A stretch of 64,000 bases of DNA from Hormiphora californensis (lineage: Eukaryota; Ctenophora; Tentaculata; Cydippida; Pleurobrachiidae). The stretch spans positions 1,838,020 through 1,902,019 of the forward strand of contig CM035357.1 in NCBI GenBank assembly GCA_020137815.1, in the 5' to 3' direction. The notes beneath the pieces were generated by a model. The model worked only from the letters and a program-made list of their open reading frames with translations, was not told where the DNA came from and ran no database searches. This document shows positions 21,291 through 31,910 of this stretch, piece after piece (position 1 is the stretch's first letter; each line of letters begins with the position of its first letter). The translations under genes were made by a program, and so were the position numbers.

Positions 21291-24200
21291 ACCTTGGTAG
21301 TATGCTGCGAAGTTGCTGGGAGGATCCGGTCTAACACTCCACTCCTCCTCTATAGAGCTATTCTCGTCAAACAATACCACCTCCCCTGGTAGATAGTCCG
21401 CCCTGAACATGGGAAGAATGGTTTAGAATGTACATTGTGCGAAGTATGGTTTAGAATGTACAACGTGCGATGGTTTACATCTGTATCTGATAAGAGGTTG
21501 TCTATTTTGGATATTTGTCACTGCTCTGGATATATATCCTAGTAGTCCTTCACTAAGTACTGATCGATCAGTAGTGAAGGATTATGATGTAAATCTTATG
21601 ATTGGTATCCAAATTACACGATTAAAGAATGATCAACTCACGTTACAGTTCCTGCGTGAACTCCGGCCCCATCATCATCATCATCCCCCTGGCTAGCTCC
21701 ACTGACTGCTATCTCCATACTCCCGAAATCTTTACTCCGGATCAGTGCCGCTTTAGCAGCCCTCACCCCTGCCATCACCACACCGTGCTCTATCTTGGTT
21801 GGTGGTTGTTTGTCTCCATGGTAACCATGTTTGTCTCCATGGTAACCATGTTTGTCTCCATGGTAACCATGTTTGTCTCCATGGTAACCGTGTGGTGGCA
21901 GGTTAGGTAGAGCTATCGCTTCCTCGTAGTGGTTTGTTTCTTTCCTTCGGAAGGTCCCTACCCCGGGCGACCCAGCTGATCCTATCTCCATCTTGGCAGC
22001 CCTAATTCTCATCCTCACAAAGAGTCCGGCTACCATGGCAACCACTGCGACAGAAAACAGTCCAAACATTCCACAGATCAGTGTGTTTTGTTGGCAGTAC
22101 CCACAGTCGTCACCGGTACAGGGTGGCTCCGTGTCACCTGCCACAATGGCGTTGGAATTACCGTCTGATCCGCTGGTGTCGTTGTGACCTGTACCATGAC
22201 ACTCGGTGTAGGTTTCTCCCCCACACTCCAGGATGACGCTGGGAAGAGGACGATAGTGTTATTACAGTTGGACCCCGATTTACCGGGGGGGGGGGGCTGA
22301 CACTGGGAAGAGGGGAGAGTGTTATTACAGTTGGACCCCGACCCGGGGGGTAGTAAACAGGAGTGTTAATAGTAGTACTAAAAGTAAAAAGTTACTCTTA
22401 CCCCCCACACTCCAGGATGACGCTGGGAAGAGGGGAGAGTGTTATTACAGTTGGACCCCGATTTACCGGGATCCTCGGGGGAAGCCATTTTGTAAATCGG
22501 GGGGTAGTAAACTGGAGTCTGGCAATTATTGTTGATCACCTCAAAGAAACTAAAATAAAAAGTTACTCTTACCGACATCCTTCCAATCCCTCTCCTAATT
22601 GTGACCATCCACACACTTCAATTGAAACACTTTCCTCGATACCTAGAGGTTTAGTTGTTGAAATTAGAAAATATCGTTCGGCCAATCACTATCATGGGCC
22701 TCAAAGGGTTAAAGCAATAAAACAAACGATGCAAATTGTAGGGAAAAGCCATCAGTGATGGACTGGTTTTCCCTAAAATTTGATGGTCCATCATATTATC
22801 CTGATAATTACCGTCGCAGGTACAGCTGTAATGACCATCATCCTCCTTTGATGCAGATTGAATCCACAGAGAACCGTTCTTCAGTATCTCCTAAAGATGA
22901 TCACATTTACAAGGTTCAAACTGATTATCCATACTGTACCCGGCGCCATTCCGGGGATAAAAACGGAACGAAAGTTTCTACCTCAAAGGCGATAAAGATA
23001 TAAAATGTTGTTCTTAAAACTGAATCGATCTTACTGCAAAGGATGGTCGTGTTTTCCATTCAATGTCTCCCCTACAACCCTCCCCGCACGAAACCAGGGT
23101 CTGGTAACCCTCCGGGACGTAGACCGTGGTTTTTAGGTCTGAGACCACCTTTAGGATTTTAACCACTTTCTTCGCTATAGAGATAATATCGTAATGTTAT
23201 TTCTTAAAGTGCCTGGGTAAAACACTAAGGAAAAACAGTCGGACCTCAATTTACCGGGATACACGGGGGAAGGCCGTTTCACCCGGTAAATCGAGATCAG
23301 GCTGTGTCGCTAAAAATGATTTCGCTGGCACTAGTGGAGATCCTAAACCTATACAATCCCCTTCAGGAACCGACCGAATCAGGAAATACTGGTCCCTGAT
23401 TGGCTGATAACCAGTCACGTGACCTAAATAACGAGTTCTGATTGGCTGTTTACTTGTTTCGGTCGGTTCCCTAGTCCCCTTATATTTGGTATGATATTAC
23501 TAAGCTTGTCATCTACCTACCTCCACAGCTGCAGCTATATTCCCCGTCGTCGGACCTTGTCAGCGCTTCAATCAGCAATGATCTATCTGATTGTTGAACC
23601 TGTGAGAGATTTCATCTTTTGTACAATTTAGGGTTAGTGTCAGAGTGGTAGACATTCATCCCAGTGTTTAGTTATAATAGCCGGTACAACACCATCCCTA
23701 TCCTAATCATGCATGTCTCATAAACTGTTGGCCAATCCAATTTTCACTTTTCAGTTATCGGAATGTTTTCAGATAACTACACAATATATTATGTAGTTGT
23801 CGGTTGGTAGAAACGCTGTAAGGCCAATGCTCTGACGGCTGACCACAGTTCTCGGGCGAGAGAAATGAGAATAGGGTCAGGCCAATGCTCTGACAATAAA
23901 ACGCAGATCTGTCAGATTGGGATAAATTGAAAACTTACTGCTGACGGTGGGATAAATTGAAAACTTACTGGTGACGGTAGTATCTCAGAGTGGGATAAAT
24001 TGAAAACTTACTGCTGACGGTGGTATCTCATCCCACTTGGTCATCATCGTGCAATTATCCATACACTTAATCTCCTTCCTGTCCCCGAGCCGACCCCCGA
24101 TTTCTTCACGTATGGCCCGACTGCTCTCCCTGGGACACAATGGATCCCTGTCGGCTTCAGTAAAATCCAGTTGTTCCTTGGGGATGTAACAGCTTGCTTT

Positions 24201-24578
24201 TTCGTAGTTCTTTTTACTAATTACCACGTAACACCACGGACCATACGTTTTCCGGTCCGGGTTGCGGCAGTAGCTGTGGTTTCCAATATCTAATGGGGCG
24301 TAATTTGTGATATAGGCAAAGGGAAACATGTACCATGGTTGCCATGGTTACCACATGAATATTTCCTGGCATTGCTCTTCACACTTACCGTACTCCTCAC
24401 GAAGCTCTTTAGAAAGTTCCCGATTTTCAGCTATAAACGCCGTTATCCAATTAACACATTTATAATTGTTCGTAGCCACACTCGTGCATCCCCTGTACAA
24501 AACAGTCCGATCTTCCTCACCACTCCCAAGGACTGCATTCAGACTGACTATAAAAACTAGACAAACTAACAACAACAT
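21252..24578 (-). CDS. Kringle-Ig-Ig single-pass receptor of unusual architecture
   Basis: Eight exons, high to low, all close in phase: 24578-24389, 24289-24012, 23599-23521, 23174-23035, 22890-22812, 22642-22573, 22238-21642 and 21402-21252, giving 527 residues. Signal peptide (MLLLVCLVFIVSLNAVLG); divergent kringle from VLYRGC through C-x2-W to SYCRNPD and GPWCY; two Ig-like domains, each split by a phase-0 intron and each ending in a DDG(E/H)YSC(S/T)C strand; a Cys-rich stalk; one TM helix near residues 331-353 (LFSVAVVAMVAGLF). The roughly 175-residue tail has four HGYHGDK repeats and an acidic Asp run but no kinase domain. ROR receptors also combine Ig and kringle, but in another order and with a kinase. 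A cell-surface role is inferred; the ligand is unknown. Confidence 0.82.
21808..21891 (-). repeat. Coding 21-bp minisatellite (HGYHGDK x4)
   Basis: Four near-identical in-frame 21-bp units in the cytoplasmic tail of the kringle-Ig receptor. On the plus strand the unit is tttgtctccatggtaaccat plus g. The length keeps the reading frame. Confidence 0.95.
22239..22572 (-). repeat. Duplicated intron (donor + Tigger MITE + acceptor) in kringle-Ig gene
   Basis: On the minus strand the intron after exon 6 reads gtaagagtaac, Tigger-like fragment, ctcttcccag, then 21 nt copied from exon 7 (22422-22402), then again gtaagagtaac, Tigger-like fragments, ctcttcccag and the real exon 7. The 21-nt segment thus has a full acceptor and donor and a length divisible by three. 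A third partial copy of the acceptor end lies at 22298-22320. Confidence 0.85.
23236..23305. repeat. Tigger/pogo-like MITE
   Basis: Starts cagtcggacctcaattta and ends taaatcgagatcaggctg; short copy of the family at 15801. Confidence 0.7.
23366..23470. repeat. MITE family 1 copy
   Basis: 105 bp with inverted ends ggaaccgaccgaa and ttcggtcggttcc. The interior holds an attggctgat box and a cacgtg palindrome. It lies in intron 3 of the kringle-Ig gene. Confidence 0.92.
23905..24040 (-). repeat. Triplicated splice donor of kringle-Ig exon 2
   Basis: On the minus strand the exon 2 end accgtcagca|gtaagttttc plus aatttatccca occurs three times in tandem (exon proper, then accgtcacca|gtaag and accgtcagca|gtaag). 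The first extra copy also carries a gagatacta exon portion. Confidence 0.85.
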
Positions 24579-24793
24579 GGTAAAATAAGGAATAGTGCAG
24601 TTGTATTAGGAGCGGGGTATCGGGGGAGGATGACAGCTCTGCTCTGGTGCTACTCAGGGGCTAGTTTTGTAAAACGATACAATAACCCAGTAAAAAGATT
24701 CCCCGCCATTGTGTCCCCAGTATATGACTGAATAATATATGTAATGAATGACTTCATATTTTGAATAGCACTGTGGGATGACTTGATATTATA
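24579..24793. promoter_or_regulatory. Short divergent promoter region (kringle-Ig / Gemin6)
   Basis: 215 bp separate the minus-strand receptor start from the plus-strand Gemin6 start. The interval is plain AT-rich DNA with no obvious TATA or named motif. Bidirectional use is inferred from spacing. Confidence 0.45.
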
Positions 24794-26858
24794 ATGAAGA
24801 TTGGGGACGTGGGATGCCTTGTCAAGATTACACCTTGCATCAAGTAAGTGTTTAGTGTACGCCAGGAACCGACCGAAACTAAGTAAACAACCAATCAGAA
24901 CACGTTATTTAGGTCACGTGACTGGTTATCAGCCAATCAGGGACCAGTATTTCCTGATTCGGTCGGTTCCTGGTTTAGTGTACGCCCATACTTATTGATC
25001 CCTAGCCTACAGCTCACTCAAAGTTTCTCTCTAGCCGCATTCCTCACCATCTAAAATCCCACCAAACTATGATCTAGATTTCCTTCCCATCTCCTTCTGA
25101 AGATGATCACCCTTTACGTCCATATATGGTCAATTATTGATATCATATGCCCATATATGGACATGTCACTTTCTGCAGATGGTGGTGAAGTAGAGGGACG
25201 TGTTTATACGGTTGACCCAGAATCAGGGACCCTCATCCTGGTCACCCCGACAGACACCCTCTTTATCCCTTCATCTGCCGTTCTGGATATGGCAATTGTT
25301 GAAAAACCTGGGTAAGATTTGTTCGACCCTCTCCCCCCCTGGGTTTGTTCGGGCCTGAGAGAGAGCAAAGCATGGTAAATATATTTAATCAGGCAGACAG
25401 ATTTTCAATTGGGCGTGGTGTGATGCACCTTACACAATATTGTCATCCCAGACATCTTTTACGAGGTGGTGGGTCCTATAAATATAATTTTTATTTCTTT
25501 GTACAAGTTGTGAGATCAGTGTCCTTGTGGTATAATAAGATTTTTCCCGGTATATCTGGGTGCCCGGTGTATATATCGGGGTCAAATACCGCTAACTTCC
25601 TATATCGGGGGGAATTCATCCTCCCGGTAAATCGGGTTCCGACTGACGACTGTATGCACATTGGTATAGTGAGTCATTGTGTGTGTATACGCTGTACTAG
25701 TCCTCCTATAAATCGTCACGTAATGTTAGAAAGAGTTAAAAAATTGATGAGGGGGCATATGTTAGCTGATTGTAATATCTCTTTAGCTTCATGCTCAATA
25801 GTCTGAATTGTTAAAACGGCATGTCCCGCAATGAGGGCTCTCCTTTACGGTGGTATACATATATCTTCTTTCTTTACAGTCACTGTGTAAGTGTAAAGCA
25901 AGAAGAGAAGTATAACCCTCACTGAAGCATACCACTATCATGGTACATGACCCGGTGTATTGATCAAGTACATTCTGGAACTTTCTAGTTTGAAACTACA
26001 GAGACGTATAATATCGGAACAGCGGTTATTTTATCTGTTGTGATCAAGAAAGTTCTATCTGCCGTACAATATGTTTTAACAAGGTCTACACAATTATTGT
26101 GTGTCGTAATATTCAAGTGCCGTCGAACCCCGATTTACCAAGTCCCGTCTTACCGGAACCTTGATTTACCGGGAGGATAAACTTCCCCGATATAGGCAAT
26201 TAACAGTTTTTGACCTCGATATACCGGGTACCCCGATTATACCGGGCAAAACCCTTTCCCCCGAGCATCCCGATAAACCGGGGTCCGACTGCACAATATA
26301 AATGTTTACAGGTTTGATTGCCTACAGGAGATAGACAAGGCCTACTTTCCTTCGATGGTAGATAAAATTGAAACTAGAGATTGGGATCAAGTTAGAAAGG
26401 ATCTACTAGATCATTTTACTAAACACAGGATACCCATTGAGGTTTGTTGAACTACACATTCAAACTTGCCTTCTTCGACCCTCTCTCTCTCTGCACCCTG
26501 GGAGTTGGGTACGGTGTCCCCTCTCTTCTTGGGAATCCCGAATTAAACGTAGCGCGCGAGACAACATAAGAGAGAGACAGCGCAGGACGATAGAAGAAAG
26601 AGGGGATATCATACCCAACCCTGGGAGAGGGTTATAAAAAAGTCAAGCCTTCTGTTAAATTAAGGTTACGGTGATTCATAATTAACACAAGTTATATCCA
26701 CACAGGCCGCAGATACCTCTGGAGGACCTGGGTATCTTTGTATAGCGGGATGTGTCATACTAAAGCCACCCTACAAAGTGTGTTCATCAACCAATGACAT
26801 TATCTTGGCCCGAGTCCAGAAACTCCTTGATTCATTCCATAATGAGGTCGGCAGGTAG
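24794..26858 (+). CDS. GEMIN6: Gemin6-like SMN-complex protein
   Basis: Exons: 24794-24843 (start, GDVGCLVKIT), 25179-25311, 26312-26441 and 26706-26858. The first gives a beta strand, and the second continues the Sm-like fold (GRVYTVDPESGTLILVTP). The C-terminal part has KHRIPIE, LCIAGCVILKPPY and CSSTNDIILARVQKLL, which match the conserved end of Gemin6. In animals Gemin6 pairs with Gemin7 inside the SMN complex that loads Sm proteins onto snRNAs. Exons 2-4 join in phase. Exon 1 to exon 2 does not with the visible gtaagt (two spare bases against one needed), so a micro-exon or a different start is likely. Intron 1 holds MITE family 1 and intron 2 holds Tigger-like fragments. Confidence 0.85.
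24865..24970. repeat. MITE family 1 copy
   Basis: Perfect inverted ends ggaaccgaccgaa / ttcggtcggttcc, in reverse orientation to the copy at 23366. It starts 22 bp after the exon 1 donor of the Gemin6 gene. Confidence 0.92.
25546..25645. repeat. Tigger/pogo-like MITE, left end lost
   Basis: Contains cccggtgtatatatcgggg and ends cggtaaatcgggttccgact. Located in intron 2 of the Gemin6 gene. Confidence 0.6.
26116..26292. repeat. Tigger/pogo-like MITE
   Basis: Starts gtcgaaccccgatttacc and ends aaaccggggtccgactg. It lies about 20 bp upstream of the Gemin6 exon 3 acceptor. Confidence 0.75.
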
Positions 26859-27076
26859 CACAGAATATAGTTGGGTATCATGGTGTCCTTTCCCTTTTTC
26901 AAAAGGTTGTCAGGAGGGATATCTTTGATCTGATAATTGACCTAGCACATGTTGGGTATCATGGTGCCCTCCCTTTCCCTTTTTCAAAAGGTTACCAGGA
27001 GTTGCCTTGTTCGTTACCATGCTCCGGGTTTGAACAAAACAAGCCAGGAGGAGGGACATCTTTGATTTAGTAATAA
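26859..27076. other. Gemin6 downstream region
   Basis: A direct duplication of about 60 bp, ttgggtatcatggtg plus ccctttccctttttcaaaag (26871 and 26952). Nothing coding. Confidence 0.5.
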
Positions 27077-27600
27077 CTAGTAGGCCCGTTCGCCCTACGG
27101 GCGAATTTCGGAGAAATGGTAGCTTGATTAGGGAACGCTGACATCACCTGCACCATCCGTTCCTAGCCTATCTCTCACTTTCTCCCTACCCATGTTGTTG
27201 TACGCTCTGGGCTTCCTGACAATGTCAAGGTGCGAATTTAAGAGATCAATGTCAGGGAGGTGCAGTGCTGTTCCAGAAACTCATCACGTGAAAACTTGGC
27301 CGCTAAGCTATGTAGCCGATTCGGAGATTTCTATATTCGACTGGAGTAATCACCCTTGGTCGATGTTGGGTAAAGCTATCAGTAGTCGTTGATTGGCTCG
27401 CTTGAACACGTTGGCGTAATCTGTCATGATCTCTAGCCTGCTCCCTGACAGCAGCAGTTTTCCTGGACCCAGATGACCGTTGCCGAATAGCGCTTGGGGT
27501 TGAAGAGTTAGACATCAGGACAAAAGTAAAAGAATGCACGTGCAGAATTGAATTTCCCTTAGTACCCAAAACTGCAACTGGGAGTGAGGTTTCTAAGTTG
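27077..27600 (-). mobile_element. Helitron-like fragment with 3' terminus
   Basis: On the minus strand the end is a 17-nt hairpin ttcgcccgtagggcgaa (27105-27089), then cgggccta, then CTAG at 27080-27077, followed by T. That is the classic Helitron 3' end: a hairpin about 8-10 nt before CTRR, inserted at A|T. Upstream on the same strand is an 88-codon frame (27569-27303) rich in Arg and Gln (SGSRKTAAVREQARDHDRL). It could be the remains of a Helitron protein N-terminus, but I cannot confirm that. The 5' TC end was not located. Confidence 0.55.
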
Positions 27601-27769
27601 CTCTAATAATTGCACGTGCAGGTGTAGTTGCTAGGTGATGTAGCACTGACAATTTGAATAGTAAGTAGTATGATTGACCTAGCACAATTATATATTGATA
27701 TTGTTTATGACAGCGTTTTTATCTATTTATTGTTTTTGTTTAGCACAATTAGTTTTTACTCTGATGGAT

Positions 27770-28030
27770 CAATTCACCCTCAAATTCTCCACTTCCCGCT
27801 AAAACACCCATATATCTCCACTACCCCCGCTAAACCACCAACACATTTATATCTCCACTTCGGCACTCCCCCCCCCCCCCTCTAAAACACACTCAAATTC
27901 TCCACTTCCCCCGCTAAAACACCCTCAAATTCCCCACTTCCCCCCCTAAAACAACCATATATCTCCACTTGATCCCCCTAAAACACCCATAATTCTCCAC
28001 TTGATCCCCCCAAAACACCCATGTGTATTT
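27770..28030. repeat. Degenerate C-rich repeat
   Basis: Irregular repeats of ctaaaacacccatatatctc and ctccacttccccc with C homopolymers of 6-13. It merges into the minisatellite that follows. Confidence 0.8.
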
Positions 28031-29038
28031 ATAGCCAGGATGTTTAGTTGTAACCAGCCATGTGTATTTATAGCCAGGATGTTTAGTTGTAACCAGCCAT
28101 GTGTATTTATAGCCAGGATGTTTAGTTGTAACCCCCCCCCCCCCCGCTAAACCACCCATGTATATTTATAGCCAGAATGTTTAGTTGTAACCCCCCCCCC
28201 CCCCCCCGCTAAACCACCCATGTGTATTTATAGCCAGGATGTTTAGTTGTAACCCCCCCCCCCCCCCCCCCGCTAAACCACCCATGTATATTTATAGCTA
28301 GGATGTTTAGTTGTAACCATGTGTATTTATAGCCAGGATGTTTAGTTGTAACCCCCCCAAAACCACCCATATATAATATCTCCACCCCCCCCCCCTAAAA
28401 CACCCTCAAATTCTCCACTTGATCCCGCTAAAACACCCCTATCCATCCTCAAATTTATAGCCAGGATGTTTAGTTGTAACCCCCCCCCCCCCCCGCTAAT
28501 ACACCCATGTGTATTTATAGCCAGGATGTTTAGTTGTAACCCCCCCCCCTAAACCACCCGTGTGTATTTATAGCCAGGATGTTTAGTTGTAACCCCCCCC
28601 CTAAACCACCCGTGTGTATTTATAGCCAGGATGTTTAGTTGTAACCCCCCCCCCCCCGGTAAAACACTCATGTGTATTTATAGCCAGGATGTTTAGTTGT
28701 AACCCCCCCCCCCCCCCCCGCTAAAACACCCCTATATTTATAGCCAGGATGTTTAGTTGTAACCCCCCCCCCCCCCGGTAAAACACTCATGTGTATTTAT
28801 AGCCAGGATGTTTAGTTGTAACCCCCCCCCCCCGCTAAAACACCCCTATATTTATAGCCAGGATGTTTAGTTGTAACCCCCCCCCCCCCCCCCCCGGTAA
28901 AACACCCATGTGTATTTATAGCCAGGATGTTTAGTTGTAACCACCCCCCCCCGCTAAAACACCCCTATATTTATAGCCAGGATGTTTAGTTGTAACCACC
29001 CATGTGTATTTATAGCCAGGATGTTTAGTTGTAACCAG
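28020..29038. repeat. Minisatellite with poly-C tracts abutting the nicolin-1 acceptor
   Basis: About 18 units of catgtgtatttatagccagg plus atgtttagttgtaac, each followed by a C-run of 0-19 and gctaaa(a/c)cac. C-run length varies between units. The array ends exactly at the splice acceptor of the next exon (gttgtaaccag at 29028-29038). Confidence 0.95.
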
Positions 29039-29390
29039 CAGTCCAACCCAAATGACGAATCAGTACTCAGGTCCTCATTACGCTCCCCCATATTACTTCC
29101 TATTGGTGATAATAACAGCGGATGCAAAGTTATCGACCTGAACTTTCACGGAGCTACCGTCCATGTGAGTTAAATTTAACTAAATGTGCTTTTCATCAGT
29201 TTAGTTTTTCTTTGGGGTTTAAACACCTTAAATACAACTCAACCTAGACCTAATTTATTACACTAATCCTGCTACTAGCTACAGTTGAATTTTCTATATC
29301 CCCTTCAGATTAAAGAAGTTTCATTTGTTAACAACTACTCTGCATTCGTGACTATAAAGTTCCGGAAACGCTCTCTTGCTGGGTTTCCTG
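29039..29390 (+). CDS. NICN1: Nicolin-1-like protein, two exons (partial)
   Basis: Exons 29039-29164 and 29309-29390 join in phase 0. The encoded stretch has LRSPILLPIGDNNSG, then CKVIDLNFHG and VIKEVSFVNNYSAFVTIKFR. This matches the conserved VIDV-F and EI-F-N-Y-AF-SIRVR block of nicolin-1, a subunit of the tubulin polyglutamylase complex. The acceptor is a tandem ccagcag, so the first Gln may be optional. The start exon before the minisatellite and all exons after the donor at 29391 could not be found in the window. The downstream sequence is poor-quality C-rich DNA, so the gene may be truncated or misassembled. Confidence 0.7.
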
Positions 29391-30070
29391 GTAAGATATA
29401 TCACAGAGAAATGTACATGTCCTTCAATCGATCTTTTTGAGTTCTACCAGCTTTTAAGCATCCCAAATATGACCCAAAGGAGTAATGACCCAACCCTGTG
29501 ACCCCCCCCCCCCCCCCGACCGAACTTACCCTACCGCTACACCCCCCCCCCCCCTGCCCCCTAACTTGACCCTCCATCCTACCCGGCTTGACACCCCACC
29601 GCGACCCCCCGCCCACAACTTATTCCCTAACCGCTGACCCCCCAACCCCCCCTATCCCGCCCCCTGATCCCCACCCCCTTACTTTACCTCAACCGGCTGA
29701 ACCCCCCCCCATCTACCCCCCCCGCGGCCCACCTGACCCTCTATCACCCTCACCCCCGAGCCCCCAAACGAACTTCCTCCACCCCCACCCCGCCCCCCCC
29801 CCTTAATATCCCCTAACGCGACCCCCCCCCCCGCCTGATTCCTGACCTTTCACCAACCTGACACCTCACCACTTAACTGCGGGACCCTGAATTCCTGAAT
29901 TTTACGACTGCTGCACCATCATTGGTACCACTCCGCCCCCCGGACCCCTGACATTTATCTTCCTGACCTTGTAACACCCCCGCACCCGTTTGCTGATTCT
30001 AGAATTGTTCACTAACTCTTAATCTCCATGCTCCCACCACACGCAACCCCCCCCCTTAATAGTTACTACT
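29391..30070. other. C-rich low-complexity sequence, no gene
   Basis: Homopolymer C tracts of up to 15 alternate with short spacers. Open frames here are proline-rich artefacts. The expected remaining nicolin-1 exons are not visible. Confidence 0.6.
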
Positions 30071-30295
30071 ATGTATCCTAAGGACTCCCCAATACGAGGT
30101 CATACGCATATTGGTACCAAGAAACTCACTGACGTGTTAATGGGGACAACGTTGATCGACTGGTTCCCTATTGTACAACTTCCTACACACATCTTGGAAT
30201 CCTTTGGATTTGGGATTTGTCCTGAGTACGACGGGCAATACGTCCCTGGAGTATTCAAACCTGTTGTTTCATCTTTGGTCTATCTTTTTGTCTAA
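30071..30295 (+). CDS. Unassigned 74-codon open frame
   Basis: The composition looks protein-like (ILESFGFGICPEYDGQYVPG) in a region otherwise of low complexity, but there is no domain, no splice support and no partner exon. It could be a fragment of an unrecognised gene or mobile element, or chance. Confidence 0.2.
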   Translation: MYPKDSPIRGHTHIGTKKLTDVLMGTTLIDWFPIVQLPTHILESFGFGICPEYDGQYVPGVFKPVVSSLVYLFV

Positions 30296-30534
30296 TCGGT
30301 CCTGTCTCTCTTGTTCTGACTTATAAAGACCTTGTTTACGTAGTTCTCGTATCAATACTATCTATCAGGATTATCTTTCTGGGTTCTTTATTTTTCCCCC
30401 TCATGATTCTGCCCGAGGTGCTGACAAGTTTTATCGTACGCCATCCTATGAAACTATTGAAATTTGAATGTTACAGTCGGGCAGAACCGGTGAGTGGAGA
30501 GGAGTTCCAACCTTCGTAGAAGTTACAAACCAGT

Positions 30535-31783
30535 TCGATCTATCTCTCTGTCCCTCTCCCTCTGTCTCTCTATCCACCAAAAGTAGTATGCACTGCTTGC
30601 GACCTCTCATTTTTGCAAAATTTACTAAAAGTTAGGGAGGGTTCTCCCCTTTTTTGTATTTTTTTAATTGACATTTTCAGTGCGGTCGACCGGTACTGTA
30701 CTTAATATCAATGGGGTGCAGGTCCCCACCATTATATAAGAAGCTCATCAAGTGACATGGACAGTAGATCAAGAACCTAAAGTACAATGACTCTTGGAAT
30801 GTTTACACGCCCATACTGACATACTGCATACAGTCAGCCTTGATATGTAGACGTGCCAGTTGCTTATTGCTTAAATTGCTCGCTTATTGCTTAAATTGCT
30901 CGTGTAGGTCCTGCAGTACCCACTAGACGAGACTTCGGAATTATTACATATAAGTATGTAATATAATAGCTGGGTATGATACCTCCGCCATCAGCCCCGA
31001 AGGGCAATCTTACTACAACACAGCAACCTTTATATCACCCATCTCGGATAGAAACTTTCCTTGTGTTCTGATATGTGCATAATATTCTATGTGGACGCTG
31101 GTAAATAAACAATATAATGCTCTCTCGATCTATCTCTCTGTCCCTCTCCCTCTGTCTCTCTGTCCACCAAAAGTAGTATGCACTGCTTGCGACCTCTTAT
31201 TTTTGCAAAATTTACTAAAAGTTAGGGAGGGTTCTCCCCTTTTTTGTATATTTTTAGTTAGACCTTTACAGGTTGGAAAACCTGGAGTTATAGTCGTTCA
31301 GACTCTGCTGCATCTGTGTGCGGGAAGTCAATGACTTACCCGCCTTTGGCTCAATACAATGTGGATACGAACATCCTGTACATTACTGTACGTTTAGACT
31401 TGGCTGGCGCCTCTTCATCTGCCCCGAAGGGCAATCTTACTAGAACTCAGCAAGCTTTATATCACACATCTCGGATAGAAACTTTCCTTGTGTTCTAGTA
31501 AGAGCAACATTTAAAGAGATGTAGAGAGGTGATGGTTAATGAAATGCATTATGTACGGCAGGGTTATAAAATATTTAATATTTTGCTTTCTAGCTCTCTC
31601 TCTATTTGACGTCACAGGTACATGTCCACATTTTCAATCGAATACATATATTACACTTCCTTGTCTACTACTGCATTCTATCCCCCATTCTCTCTCTGCA
31701 TACTAAAACCATTCTCTCTCTCTGCATTCTATATAACCATTCTTTCTCTATATCATGTGAGATGTATATAATCTCATTTTATA

Positions 31784-31866
<83 letters not shown>

Positions 31867-31877
31867 TCTCTCTCGTC

Positions 31878-31910
<33 letters not shown>

